From assembly GCA_023440825.1 (NCBI GenBank), contig JAEXRL010000001.1, positions 1 through 64,000 of the forward strand: 64,000 nucleotides of DNA. The letters are read 5' to 3'. Source of the stretch: Pseudomonadota bacterium (GTDB taxonomy: Bacteria; Pseudomonadota; Gammaproteobacteria; Burkholderiales; Burkholderiaceae_B). Below, one piece after another: positions 16,507-25,678 of this stretch. The translations under genes and the position numbers were made by a program. Position 1 is the first letter of the stretch. Each line of letters starts with the position of its first letter. Below the pieces are notes generated by a model. It was given only the letters and a program-made list of their open reading frames with translations, was not told the origin of the DNA and made no database searches.

Positions 16507-16968
16507 ATGAAAATGACGACGATCGCCCTATTGACTGGCTACTTAAGCGTGATCAGCTTGGCTCAGGCTCAACATGCTCCATTGCGCGAGACCTTGCACC
16601 AAGAGGTGCAAACCTATGCGGTAGGCAGCGAGGCAGTGCTGCCCACGGCGTCAGCACCGGCCTTAGCCAAGGAGCGTGAGCCGTACGAGCACTATCATCT
16701 GCGTCCAGATCAGGTTCACCCTTGGCCTGAAGTAGAGGGCTTACCAGCCACCGTACACACCCAGCGTCGCCACATACCCCCATTTTTAGGTGTGGGCGGT
16801 GACACGCGTAGCTTGCTGAGTATGCAGGCCGATCCTGGGCGTCCCGGTAAACCAGTGCCGGTGTCTGGTGCGGCGGCGGCTCTTGCGTGGGAGCGTTACT
16901 TGAATAGTTTTAGCCATCCTATTCCAGAGTTTATGGAAGAGCGTGTTAGTACCCAATCATCGAGGTAG
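16507..16968 (+). CDS. DUF3613-family periplasmic protein of the tad locus
   Basis: A 153-residue secreted protein: signal peptide ending around AQAQ (residue 21), a variable middle, and a conserved C-terminal stretch SGAAAALAWERYLNSFSHPI at about 120-139. From memory this matches DUF3613, a family found in betaproteobacterial tad loci. The function is unknown; an accessory envelope role in the Flp machine is inferred from synteny. GAGG precedes the ATG. Confidence 0.75.
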   Translation: MKMTTIALLTGYLSVISLAQAQHAPLRETLHQEVQTYAVGSEAVLPTASAPALAKEREPYEHYHLRPDQVHPWPEVEGLPATVHTQRRHIPPFLGVGGDTRSLLSMQADPGRPGKPVPVSGAAAALAWERYLNSFSHPIPEFMEERVSTQSSR

Positions 16969-16985
16969 ATAGACGAGGAGTGAGC

Positions 16986-19091
16986 ATGTTTAAGCTGATC
17001 CATAAGCTAAGCAGCGTACCTGTATCGCGGCAAAGAGGCTCTATTCTTGTGCCTGCTGCCGCAGCCATACTGGTGGGTCTTATTTTGCTCGGAGCAGCGC
17101 AAATTGGCCAATATTATTATTTAAAGCGTGACCTGCAAAATGCGGCCGATCTGGCGGCTCTGGCAGGCGCGGAGGCCATGCACCTGAGTGGTCAAACTAT
17201 AGAGTGTGGCCCTGCTCAAGATAGAGCCAGATTGAGCGTGAATAGTAATAGCAGCCGCATGCTCGCGCAGATGCAAGCTGAGAACATTGAGACCACCTGC
17301 GGGGTGTGGGACAGTAATACGGCCACGTTTACAGCACAAGCTACACGTCCAAGCCCGGAGAGCCAAGCGTCTGTGCATGTGCGCTTAAGTCATGAAGCAC
17401 TGAATATTATGCCTTTTATGCGCTCTGTGCGTTTAGAGGCTAGTGCGGTGTCTGCCTTGGGCGCGGAAACAGCGACTTTTTCAATTAGTCCTGTTTTGCT
17501 ACACACTAAGCAGGGTTTACTGACCATGCTGTTAAGCCCTTTAGTAGGTGATGTGGATTTGACCGCGTTGAGTGCTTCGGGTTTGGCGGACTTAAGTGTG
17601 CAAAGTTCCGAGTTATTAAAGGCTTTAAAGCTGATAGAGCCTAATCTTGAGTTAAATCTGGGTAGCCCCCAGTCTGTGCTGGATATACCGGAGCTAGAGC
17701 TAGGCGTGCTATTACAGGCTGCCGTTACGGCCGTCTCGCAAGATGCGACGGCAAAGGCCGAGGCAAGTTTATTGCTGAATACGATTACGGCTGCATTGGG
17801 TGTAGAGAGCTTAAGTCAAAAAATTAAGCTATTCGGTGATGGGGGAGTCATGGTTATCGCGGATGGCGTTGAACCAGGCGCTGCCTTAAATACTAAGATA
17901 GGTGTCGTGGATCTGCTGACCACAGGAATCATCTTAGCGAATAAAGATAACTTGATTGATCTGGATTTAGGGATAGCGCCATTATTGTTAAAGGTGGACA
18001 CCAAACTTCGTGTGGTGGAGCCGCCCAGCATACAAATGGGAGGGGTGGGCACTAAAGCTAATTCTGCCGGAGTCAGAATGTATGTGAACATCTCCTCTGA
18101 TGGGGGAGTGATTGGCGTATTGGCCAGCCTATTAGGCATTAAGATTAATCTTCCAATAGCTATTGAGTTATCACAGGCACAAGCTGAAATAACTCGTATG
18201 TGTACGCCGGACGATACGAGCATGAAGAATGTGACCTTTGATGTAAGTGGTGCATTGGCCAACGTGTGTGTAGGTCGTATACCTGCTGGTGCTGGGGCTA
18301 ATGTGGATCACTTTGGCTTTTCCACTGAACAAAGCTGCGTGAGTGGACCGATAGAAGAAATAACTGCCCTGGAGATTTTACGTACCCCGGTGAAACTCGC
18401 GATACAAAGCAGGGTGTTACCGATCAATGAAAATCATATTCAACTGTACAAACCCGGGCTGGGTGAGAGTTCCCTGAGTATCCCCAAAAATAATTCAGTG
18501 AATCTGGCTAGTGTCGTGAGCGATGTGGTGGATGGGGTATTAATCAGCACCTTAGATGCGATTTTGAATGCAGTGGTATTAGGTAATAAAACCGCTTCTA
18601 ACTCGGGTAGCTGGGGGGGCGGTAATAGTAAGGCAGTTGCTGAGAACCTGGTTGGGACAGGAAACTCGGGTTTGGGCAGATCAATCACTGATGTCAACAG
18701 TGAGATACGGTGGGATAAAGCGTATATAGATTCTTTAGGTAAGAATATGTCGAGTAGTGTTGGCGGGTTTTTAGGGGGTTTATTAACGGGTACTGGAAAT
18801 TTATTAGGTACACTGGTTTTTGATCCTGTTAGCGATGCAGTGTGTCTATTAGGCCTGACTCCCGATAATATTCGTAAGTGCAGAGTCGGTGCTGTGAGCA
18901 ATACGGTAGCGCCGGGTTCCAATGGTCTTTTGTCTGTATTGTTAAAGCCTTTGCTAAGTACCCTGTACCCTGCCTTAGAGCTAGTGGGCAATATTGTAGG
19001 GCAGTTACTCGATACTTTAGGTCTGCAGTTACAAAGCTCGCAATTAAAAGTACACGATGTTCAATGCGGCACCGCCTATCTGGTGCAATAA
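16986..19091 (+). CDS. tadG: TadG-like pilus assembly protein
   Basis: A 701-residue protein with an N-terminal TadE/G-type hydrophobic helix (about 20-45) followed by the conserved LQNAADLAALAGAEAM motif of the Flp-associated TadG family. The rest is a long periplasmic region rich in Leu, Ser and Val. ATG 16986 has GAGGAG five bases upstream. TadG homologues are thought to be minor structural or tip components. The long region is specific to this lineage type and shows no catalytic motif that I recognise. Confidence 0.85.
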   Translation: MFKLIHKLSSVPVSRQRGSILVPAAAAILVGLILLGAAQIGQYYYLKRDLQNAADLAALAGAEAMHLSGQTIECGPAQDRARLSVNSNSSRMLAQMQAENIETTCGVWDSNTATFTAQATRPSPESQASVHVRLSHEALNIMPFMRSVRLEASAVSALGAETATFSISPVLLHTKQGLLTMLLSPLVGDVDLTALSASGLADLSVQSSELLKALKLIEPNLELNLGSPQSVLDIPELELGVLLQAAVTAVSQDATAKAEASLLLNTITAALGVESLSQKIKLFGDGGVMVIADGVEPGAALNTKIGVVDLLTTGIILANKDNLIDLDLGIAPLLLKVDTKLRVVEPPSIQMGGVGTKANSAGVRMYVNISSDGGVIGVLASLLGIKINLPIAIELSQAQAEITRMCTPDDTSMKNVTFDVSGALANVCVGRIPAGAGANVDHFGFSTEQSCVSGPIEEITALEILRTPVKLAIQSRVLPINENHIQLYKPGLGESSLSIPKNNSVNLASVVSDVVDGVLISTLDAILNAVVLGNKTASNSGSWGGGNSKAVAENLVGTGNSGLGRSITDVNSEIRWDKAYIDSLGKNMSSSVGGFLGGLLTGTGNLLGTLVFDPVSDAVCLLGLTPDNIRKCRVGAVSNTVAPGSNGLLSVLLKPLLSTLYPALELVGNIVGQLLDTLGLQLQSSQLKVHDVQCGTAYLVQ

Positions 19092-19115
19092 GCTAGCTAT
19101 GTTCTGGAATCAACA

Positions 19116-20528
19116 ATGAGCACCACCTTTCTGCCTAACGAACCCATACTCTATGTGTGGGAGGGCTCGTCTGACCTAGCCCTGCGAGCCGAGCGTGCCA
19201 TGGAGAGCACTGCCGTAGCAGTGTTACGGGTGGAGCCTGGCTTACGCCTGGATGCCGCTCATTACACCACGCAGCATGCTGTAGCGCTGGTGTCAGTCAG
19301 TGTGATGGCCGATGGGGTGTTCGACCAACATGAGTGGCTGGTCGAGCATGCCATACCCGTGATTTGGGTCGCCTCGCAAGAGCGCAGCTATGATCCCCGT
19401 TTTTATCCTTCTGCCTATTCTTATACGCTGCCTTTGTCATTTAGTGGAGCCGATCTACGCGGTCTGGTGTCCAAATTGTCGGGCTTGGTGGTGCAGGCAG
19501 AGACAGAGGTAAAAAGTGATAAACAGCCCATGGTAGCCGTATCGCCTGTCATGCGTGCCTTATTAGCCGAGGTGGAACTGTATGCCGACAGCAATGCCAG
19601 TGTATTGATTCATGGTGATACTGGCGTGGGCAAGGAACGAATCGCGCAGTTATTGCATGAGCGCTCCTCGCGTGTGCAAGGGCCATTTGTACCGGTTAAC
19701 TGCGGAGCTGTGCCCGAAGGCTTGTTTGAGGCCCATTTTTTCGGTCATGCTAAAGGTGCGTTCACCGGGGCCATAGGCGCACACAAAGGGTATTTTGAGC
19801 AAGCCGATGGCGGCACATTGTTTCTGGATGAAATCGGAGACTTACCCCTGCATCAGCAGGTAAAACTGCTGCGGGTGATTGAGCAGCGCAGTGTAACGCG
19901 GCTGGGCTCGACTCAGGAAATACCTGTTGATTTTCGTATGGTGGCGGCCAGTAATAAAAGCCTGGTTGAGCTGGTGCAGCAAGAAAAATTTCGTGCCGAT
20001 CTTTACTACAGGCTAGCCGTTATAGAGTTGAGTATTCCCAGCCTGGAAGAACGTGGGGCCGAAGAAAAAATAGCCATTTTCACCACATTACTCGAGCAAG
20101 AGCTCGAGTGTGATGTAGAGGATATCCCGCCCTGGGTTCTGGAGAGTGTGGGTCGTATGCGGTTTGATGGTAATGTACGAGAGCTGGCTAATCTGGTGGA
20201 GCGCGTAGCATTAATGAATCGTCAGTTCGGCGCATGGGAGTCTGTGCAGCTACAGCAAGTGCTGTCGCGCTTCGGACGACTCAGTGTAACGGTAAGTGAA
20301 AGTAAAGCAATTCAAACTCCCGTAGCATCTAAAACTCACGCTGATATTGAGCTGGAAAGCTTGACGCAGGCCGAGCAAGACGAGCGAGAGCGCATCATTG
20401 AGGCTTTGGATTTACACGCATGGCGACGCCAGGATACAGCGGCTTACCTAGGAATTAGCCGTAAAGTGCTTTGGGAAAAAATGCGCAAATTCAACATTAC
20501 TGCCCAAGTTGCTCAAGCGTCTGGGTAA
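19116..20528 (+). CDS. Sigma-54-dependent transcriptional activator, degenerate receiver
   Basis: A 470-residue bacterial enhancer-binding protein. Residues 1-125 look like a receiver fold but have no phosphorylatable Asp at the expected place (ALVSVSV). The AAA+ domain (about 145-380) has Walker A HGDTGVGKE, the sigma-54 contact loop GAFTGA, Walker B GGTLFLDEIGDL and the arginine-finger region FRADLYYRL. A Fis-type helix-turn-helix ends the protein (QDTAAYLGISRKVLWEKM). It lies 24 bases after tadG. It probably activates the tad operon and/or other sigma-54 promoters, independently of phosphorylation. Confidence 0.93.
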   Translation: MSTTFLPNEPILYVWEGSSDLALRAERAMESTAVAVLRVEPGLRLDAAHYTTQHAVALVSVSVMADGVFDQHEWLVEHAIPVIWVASQERSYDPRFYPSAYSYTLPLSFSGADLRGLVSKLSGLVVQAETEVKSDKQPMVAVSPVMRALLAEVELYADSNASVLIHGDTGVGKERIAQLLHERSSRVQGPFVPVNCGAVPEGLFEAHFFGHAKGAFTGAIGAHKGYFEQADGGTLFLDEIGDLPLHQQVKLLRVIEQRSVTRLGSTQEIPVDFRMVAASNKSLVELVQQEKFRADLYYRLAVIELSIPSLEERGAEEKIAIFTTLLEQELECDVEDIPPWVLESVGRMRFDGNVRELANLVERVALMNRQFGAWESVQLQQVLSRFGRLSVTVSESKAIQTPVASKTHADIELESLTQAEQDERERIIEALDLHAWRRQDTAAYLGISRKVLWEKMRKFNITAQVAQASG

Positions 20529-20580
20529 AATGGTATTTTTCGATCATTGTTAAGCAGTATTTACTAAGGAATATGAAGCT

Positions 20581-21279
20581 ATGCTGAACCTGCGTGCGCT
20601 AAACAGTGCGCTAATAGCAAGCGGTATGGTGCTGGCCTTGACAGCATGCAATACGCTGTCGCTAAAACAACAAGATGAGCCCGTGGTAACGCAGGTGGAT
20701 GCACCCGTTGAGCAAGTGCAGGCGATCGATGAACGTGCTGTGGCGGTGAGCACGGCTCCCGTCGTGCAGCAATCCAGCACAGCGACCGAACTGCGCCAGT
20801 TGATTCAGCAAAATCAGGTGCAGGAATTACGCACGGCGTATAACGGACGCTATGGTGCCAGCTTATTATTTAATCCTGAAACCCTGGATTATTATGTGGT
20901 GCTGTTCCAGCAACGCGAGTTTTGGCGTGTACTTAAAACGCGTGATGCAGCGAACGCTGAAAAACACTATGCCCGTTACAGCAAAGACAGTGCAGAGTTT
21001 GCTGCCACTGAACTGGAGCGTATCACCTTACAGGCTGAGGTGAATCGCGCTGAAAAAGAATTGTTAGAGCGTGCCGATGAGCTGACTGTATTGCAAAACG
21101 ATGTGCAAGAGCAGCGCCGTCAGGAAGCGCTGGCGATTGCTCAGCGTGAACAGGCCAGACGTGAGGCAGCAGCGTTAGCCGAGCAGCAAAAAGAGGCGCG
21201 TGAGCAGCTTGAAGAATTGCGCCGTCAGATCAAGCTGCTGGAGCAGCAGCGCAGTAGCCTGGGTTTAAGCGCTCAATAA
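20581..21279 (+). CDS. DUF2968-family lipoprotein with C-terminal coiled coil
   Basis: A 232-residue predicted lipoprotein (lipobox LTAC, Cys23). The central segment RTAYNGRYGASLLFNPETLD followed by YYVVLFQQREFWRV matches, from memory, DUF2968, a family of Burkholderiales. Residues 140-228 are a Glu/Gln/Arg-rich coiled coil. AAGGA precedes the ATG. It follows the tad-linked activator, so a link to the pilus machine is possible but unproven. Confidence 0.75.
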   Translation: MLNLRALNSALIASGMVLALTACNTLSLKQQDEPVVTQVDAPVEQVQAIDERAVAVSTAPVVQQSSTATELRQLIQQNQVQELRTAYNGRYGASLLFNPETLDYYVVLFQQREFWRVLKTRDAANAEKHYARYSKDSAEFAATELERITLQAEVNRAEKELLERADELTVLQNDVQEQRRQEALAIAQREQARREAAALAEQQKEAREQLEELRRQIKLLEQQRSSLGLSAQ

Positions 21280-21286
21280 ATGACAT

Positions 21287-21312
21287 GCCCCCAGGCTGTG
21301 TAGCCAGGGGGC
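21287..21312. terminator. Stem-loop between convergent genes
   Basis: GCCCCCAGGCT and AGCCAGGGGGC form an 11-pair stem with one mismatch and a GTGT loop, between the ends of the DUF2968 and VWA genes. The T run is weak on both sides, so it is a probable but not classical terminator. Confidence 0.6.
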
Positions 21313-21317
21313 AATGT

Positions 21318-22490
21318 TTACTTCGAGAGATACTGCATACCTGCTTCCAGTCCCGCGCCGGTTAAGGGGTACATGTGCTCATCAAACATGTTTTTAATAA
21401 TGGCGATGGACTGTCGGTATTCCCACCAAGCGCTGGGTTCAGGGTTCAGCCAGATGGTATGGGGCCAGTGATCTAGCGCACGTTGCAGCCAGGTGGCGCC
21501 GGTTTCTTTGTTGTAGTGTTCGACAGAACCGCCAGGGTGCAAGATCTCGTAGGGGCTCATGCTGGCGTCCCCAACAAAAATTACGCGCCAGTCCTCGTTG
21601 TAGGTGCGTAATAAGTCCCAGGTTTCTATGCGCTCTTCGCGACGACGGGAGTTGTGACGCCACACCGATTCATACAGGCAGTTATGAAAGTAATACACCT
21701 CCAGGTGTTTAAATTCGCTGCGAGCGGCTGAGAACAAGTCTTCGACCTGAGCAATATGGTCGTCCATGCTTCCGCCTACATCCATGAGCATCAGCACTTT
21801 TACTTTGTTTTGACGCTCAGCCATCATTTGTAAGTCTAGCAGCCCGGCATTACGCGCTGTGGCACGTATAGTTCCGTCTAGGTCCAGTTCGCTGGCTTGC
21901 CCTTCTCGGGCAAAGCGCCGTAAGCGGCGTAAGGCCATTTTAAAGTTACGGGTACCCAGTTCTTGCTGGTCATCATAATCGCGGTATTCGCGCTCTTCCC
22001 ATACTTTAACGGCGGTACGGTTGCCCGCTGATGGGCCGCCCACACGTATGCCTTCGGGGTGATAGCCACCGTGCCCAAAAGGCGATGAGCCACCCGTACC
22101 TATCCATTTATTGCCGCCGGCGTGCCGTTCCTGTTGTTCTTGCAGGCGTTGTTTGAACAGCTCCATGAGTTTGTCCCAGCCATGCTTTTCTATGGCTGCT
22201 TTTTCTTCGGGGGAAAGCTGTTTTTGAAACTCTTTGATCAGCCAGTCTAAGGGGATCTCTTTGTCTTTGGGCAGGCTGCGTTGATGCAGAGTATAAAACT
22301 CGCCAAAGGCCTGGTCGAAGCGATCGTAGAGTGTTTCGTCTTTAATCAGGATAAGGCGCGCAAGAAAGTAAAATTCGTCCAGGGATAAAGGCATGAGGCC
22401 TTGTCGCAAGGCGTCAAGCAAGGCAAGGTGCTCTTGCACACTCACAGGCAAATTGCGGGCTCGCAGGTGATAAAAGAAATCAAGCAGCAT
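21318..22490 (-). CDS. VWA-domain protein, CoxE-like
   Basis: A 390-residue cytoplasmic protein of the CoxE-like von Willebrand factor A family. The metal-binding MIDAS motif appears as DVGGSMDDH (about 238-246), preceded by an N-terminal helical part with DFFYHLRARNLPVSVQE typical of the family. It is last in an overlapping operon with a GNAT protein and a MoxR ATPase. MoxR-VWA pairs act as chaperone-like modules for metalloenzyme maturation; the client is not indicated. Confidence 0.88.
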   Translation of the reverse strand: MLLDFFYHLRARNLPVSVQEHLALLDALRQGLMPLSLDEFYFLARLILIKDETLYDRFDQAFGEFYTLHQRSLPKDKEIPLDWLIKEFQKQLSPEEKAAIEKHGWDKLMELFKQRLQEQQERHAGGNKWIGTGGSSPFGHGGYHPEGIRVGGPSAGNRTAVKVWEEREYRDYDDQQELGTRNFKMALRRLRRFAREGQASELDLDGTIRATARNAGLLDLQMMAERQNKVKVLMLMDVGGSMDDHIAQVEDLFSAARSEFKHLEVYYFHNCLYESVWRHNSRRREERIETWDLLRTYNEDWRVIFVGDASMSPYEILHPGGSVEHYNKETGATWLQRALDHWPHTIWLNPEPSAWWEYRQSIAIIKNMFDEHMYPLTGAGLEAGMQYLSK

Positions 22491-23094
22491 GCTGTTGTAA
22501 ACGATTCAAAAGGTGCGCTTTGGACTCGGGCCATTCGGCACGAATCAAGCTATATATCATGGTGTTACGGACAGTGCCGTCGCGGCGTCTGGCATGATGG
22601 CGCAAGCAGCCGTCAAAGCGGGCTCCGAGTCGTAAAATGGCCTGTTGAGAGGCGTAGTTAAAGTTGTCGGTGCGCCAGCCCACTACGGCGGCATCCAATT
22701 GTTCGAACGCATATTCCAACAAGAGCAGCTTGCAGGCGGTATTGACGTGGCTGCGTTGCACACTGCGGGCATACCAGGTATAGCCAATTTCCAGACGCGC
22801 TAGACCCGCCACGATGTCGTGATAGCGGGTACAACCTACCCAACGCCCGGTGTGGGTGTCCTGCACGGCAAAGGGCAACATATGGCCGGACTGTTCACCG
22901 TCCAAGGCCTGCTGTATGTAAGCGGCCATGGCACCGGGCTCGGGCACGCTGGTGATACGCAGGCGCCACAGCTCACCATCGGCCGCAGCAGCTTCTAATG
23001 CCTCGGTATGGTGTAGCCGTAAGGGCTCTAGACGAACCCCATGGCCTTGCAGGCTAATGGGATCTAGCAATGGCTTAAAGGCCAGCTCTTTCAT
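22480..23094 (-). CDS. GNAT-family N-acetyltransferase (RimJ/RimL type)
   Basis: A 204-residue GNAT protein. Features include the N-terminal GVRLEPLRLHHTEAL strand-helix, the central RLEIGYTWYARSVQRSHVN (acetyl-CoA-binding region) and NYASQQAILRLGARFDG, as in RimJ/RimL proteins that acetylate N-terminal amines or other small targets. The start overlaps the moxR stop (ATGA) and the end overlaps the VWA start, so all three are translationally coupled. Substrate unknown. Confidence 0.85.
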   Translation of the reverse strand: MKELAFKPLLDPISLQGHGVRLEPLRLHHTEALEAAAADGELWRLRITSVPEPGAMAAYIQQALDGEQSGHMLPFAVQDTHTGRWVGCTRYHDIVAGLARLEIGYTWYARSVQRSHVNTACKLLLLEYAFEQLDAAVVGWRTDNFNYASQQAILRLGARFDGCLRHHARRRDGTVRNTMIYSLIRAEWPESKAHLLNRLQQHAA

Positions 23095-23966
23095 ACACGC
23101 CGTCCGGAGCGACTCATGGCCGCGAGGCGTTGCAGCAGGCTTAAGTCTTGTTCGTTCTTAAGCAGTGCACCGGCCATGGGTGGCAAGCCCTCGTCCAAAG
23201 ACTGTAACTGCTCGGGGCTGATGTTGGCGCCCAATAACAGTTGCAGCCAGTCTAAAAACTCGGAGGTTGATGGTTTTTTCTTTAAACCCGGTGCATCCCG
23301 TAAGGCGTAAAACGTATTGAGTGCAGCATTCAGAATATCGGCTTTCACATTGGGAAAGTGCACCTGCACGATGTGGGCCAGTGTCTCGGGTTCAGGAAAG
23401 CGTATGTAGTGGAAAAAACAGCGGCGCAAGAAGGCGTCGGGCAAGTCTTTTTCGTTATTCGAGGTAATGATAATGAGCGGACGATGACGTGCGCTCACTG
23501 TGCTGCGTGTTTCGTATACGTGGAACTCCATTTTGTCCAGTTCTTGCAGCAGGTCGTTCGGGAACTCGATATCGGCTTTATCGATTTCATCAATGAGCAC
23601 GACAGTGGGCTGCTCTGATTCAAAAGCTTGCCACAGCACGCCTTGTACAATGTAGTTGCCAATATCGTGTACTTTGTCGTCGCCTAACTGAGAGTCGCGC
23701 AAGCGCGAAACGGCGTCGTACTCGTACAGGCCTTGCTGTGCTTTGGTGGTGGATTTGATATGCCACTGCAACAGTTCTCTGCCTAGGCTGGCCGCCACCT
23801 CTTGGGCTAACAGGGTTTTACCTGTGCCAGGTTCACCTTTGATCAGCAAAGGGCGTTGTAAAGTCAGCGCGGCATTGACAGCCAGTTTAAGGTCGTCGGT
23901 GGCGACATAGCGCTCCGAGCCTTCAAAGCGTTGATTCAGGTCCTGATTTAGATGTTTGTCTGTCAT
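23091..23966 (-). CDS. MoxR-family AAA+ ATPase
   Basis: A 291-residue MoxR ATPase with Walker A GEPGTGKTLLAQ (about 42-53), Walker B VVLIDEIDKAD (about 120-130), sensor 1 ITSNNEKDLPDAFLRR and the lid domain. MoxR proteins work with VWA-domain partners as metal-insertion or maturation chaperones. First in the three-gene overlapping operon. Confidence 0.93.
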   Translation of the reverse strand: MTDKHLNQDLNQRFEGSERYVATDDLKLAVNAALTLQRPLLIKGEPGTGKTLLAQEVAASLGRELLQWHIKSTTKAQQGLYEYDAVSRLRDSQLGDDKVHDIGNYIVQGVLWQAFESEQPTVVLIDEIDKADIEFPNDLLQELDKMEFHVYETRSTVSARHRPLIIITSNNEKDLPDAFLRRCFFHYIRFPEPETLAHIVQVHFPNVKADILNAALNTFYALRDAPGLKKKPSTSEFLDWLQLLLGANISPEQLQSLDEGLPPMAGALLKNEQDLSLLQRLAAMSRSGRRV

Positions 23967-24192
23967 TGAATTACGGTTCCGAAAACGAGCTTTTTTGTTT
24001 CACGTTTCAAAAATTAAATGCTAGTATGAACACTCAGTATCTACCATAGCAGTTTATTGATCTAGCGTAGTAAATTAGAAGTTAGACGTCGGTCAGCAGC
24101 ATTGAGCCTGGTTCAGTGTGGCTTTAGTTTGCATTGCAGTTCCGAACCTCTGGCTCAGGCCGTTTTTACCACTCTACTAAAGCGATTATGCG

Positions 24193-24552
24193 ATGAAGAG
24201 ATTGATAATGACACGGTTTGGCACTTTCTTACTTACTGCTGGGGTGGCCTGTCTTGTTGGGGCGCCACTTGCACAGGCGCAAGACTCGCCCATTAAGGCG
24301 AATCCTGAAGCGGCCAAAGATAAAATATCCATGTGTGTGGGCTGTCATGGCCTGCCGGGCTACCGCGCCAGTTTTCCCGAGGTGTATCACGTTCCCATGA
24401 TTGCTGGGCAAAATGCGCAGTACATCGAGGCTGCTTTGCGTGCGTACAGCAAGGGAGAACGTAGCTTTCCAACCATGCACGCCGTGGCACTTGGCTTATC
24501 TGATCAGGATATTGCCGATATTGCCGCCTATTACGCCAGTTTGCGGCGCTAA
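24193..24552 (+). CDS. Small periplasmic class I cytochrome c
   Basis: A 119-residue exported cytochrome c. Signal peptide to about residue 29 (LAQAQ), haem-binding CVGCH at about 48-52, and a C-terminal LSDQDIADIAAYYASLR helix as in cytochrome c553/c4 half-domains. The axial Met is probably in SFPTMHAVA or VPMIAGQ. The start is either 24193 or the ATG at 24208. Eleven bases before a second related cytochrome gene. Confidence 0.9.
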   Translation: MKRLIMTRFGTFLLTAGVACLVGAPLAQAQDSPIKANPEAAKDKISMCVGCHGLPGYRASFPEVYHVPMIAGQNAQYIEAALRAYSKGERSFPTMHAVALGLSDQDIADIAAYYASLRR

Positions 24553-24562
24553 GGAGAGCAGC

Positions 24563-24922
24563 ATGAAAAAAAGCATATTGATAAGCTGTGTGCTCGTGCT
24601 GTGCCACACGCCCGCTATGGCAGATTCTGAGCGCGTGGCGGGCGCGGCATTATGGCAGCAACACAACTGTGCTGCCTGTCATGGCCAGGATGCGAAAAGT
24701 TCGATTAGCCCTGATTACCCGGTGCTTGCCGGACAGCATGCGGATTACTTGCAACAGGCGCTACTGGCCTATCAGCGCGGCCAGAAAGGGGCCGCTGCCA
24801 CGACCAACATTCGAAAAAATCCTGTGATGGGTGCCCTGGCTGTGAATTTGAGCGCCAGTGAAATTGAGCAACTGAGTGTGTGGCTGGCCGGTTTACCCGG
24901 CCCTTTGTCGTATCGCCACTAG
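24563..24922 (+). CDS. Small periplasmic class I cytochrome c, second copy
   Basis: A 119-residue exported cytochrome c, related to its neighbour. AAGGAG precedes ATG 24563. Signal peptide to about residue 21, haem-binding CAACH at about 36-40, PVLAGQHADYLQQAL as in cytochrome c4 domains, and a possible axial Met in NPVMGALA. Together the two genes resemble a split di-haem cytochrome c4. They probably shuttle electrons to a terminal oxidase. Confidence 0.9.
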   Translation: MKKSILISCVLVLCHTPAMADSERVAGAALWQQHNCAACHGQDAKSSISPDYPVLAGQHADYLQQALLAYQRGQKGAAATTNIRKNPVMGALAVNLSASEIEQLSVWLAGLPGPLSYRH

Positions 24923-24960
24923 CCAGGTATTGAGGGGGCGGGGCGGCTTAGCGGTTCCGC

Positions 24961-25392
24961 TCAGCGGTCCCGCGTGCTGTGGCGCAGGATAAGCTCAATG
25001 TAGCGTTCGTTATTCAAGGGTGTGCCCAAGCGTTGGCTTTCCCAAAGTACTTCGCCCAAGGCTTCCATAATAATGTGGCTGGCATCGTGGGGGGAGTGGC
25101 TAAGTAAAAGCTGCTGGTGAGCCGCTTTAATGCCGGGTGGCTGATCAATGGATAGCTGTTCATCGATGGCCAGGTGCATGGATAAATGCAGAAAGGGATT
25201 ACTTTTTCCTTGCTGCACCGAGTAGTCTTGTTGCAGTACATCGGGATCAGACAAGTCTTGATGGTATTCCGGGTGCTGCTCCATGAGCTGTACTGCCATG
25301 GTTTCCAGCGGGGTCAGGATGTGTTGACCTAAATGCTTTTGCCAAGCTTCAACGAAAAACTGGCGAACCTGGTCGCGGGAGGGATTGAACAT
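24961..25392 (-). CDS. DUF1841-family protein
   Basis: A 143-residue protein beginning MFNPSRDQVRQFFVEAW, the signature start of DUF1841, a family of unknown function common in beta- and gammaproteobacteria. LTPLETMAVQLMEQHPEYH and a His/Glu-rich middle (SMHLAIDEQ) are also typical. The open frame extends upstream, but the family start and length support 25392. No Shine-Dalgarno is evident. Monocistronic. Confidence 0.85.
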   Translation of the reverse strand: MFNPSRDQVRQFFVEAWQKHLGQHILTPLETMAVQLMEQHPEYHQDLSDPDVLQQDYSVQQGKSNPFLHLSMHLAIDEQLSIDQPPGIKAAHQQLLLSHSPHDASHIIMEALGEVLWESQRLGTPLNNERYIELILRHSTRDR

Positions 25393-25574
25393 AGTTTGAT
25401 TCAACGCAAAACAGGCTAGGTGCCTGATTGAAAGAGAGAAACACTGATTGTAAACTGCTGCGGTAGCCCTGTGGGAAAGTTCAGATGCCACGCTTTGGCA
25501 GGCGTAACACACTTACTCTTTAAAGTGTGTAAAACAGTGACTGGTATCAGCTTTCTGGAAGGATTACGGTTTTT

Positions 25575-25604
25575 TTGTCTGAATTTGCGTTAAACTCTTA
25601 TATA
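25575..25604 (+). promoter_or_regulatory. Possible sigma-70 promoter of icd
   Basis: TTGTCT (25575-25580) and TATATA (25599-25604) lie 18 bases apart, with a start expected near 25611 about 70 bases before icd. The -35 box matches only partly. Confidence 0.35.
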
Positions 25605-25678
25605 AGACTCGGGTTACGCTGGCGCGTTCCGTGTTCACCTGTTTTCTATTCCAAAATTGGAGCACTACTGGAGCATCC

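Noticed and set aside
24961..25512. Longer N-terminus for the DUF1841 protein
   Set aside because: The family begins at MFNPSRDQ; the 40 codons before it lack any support.
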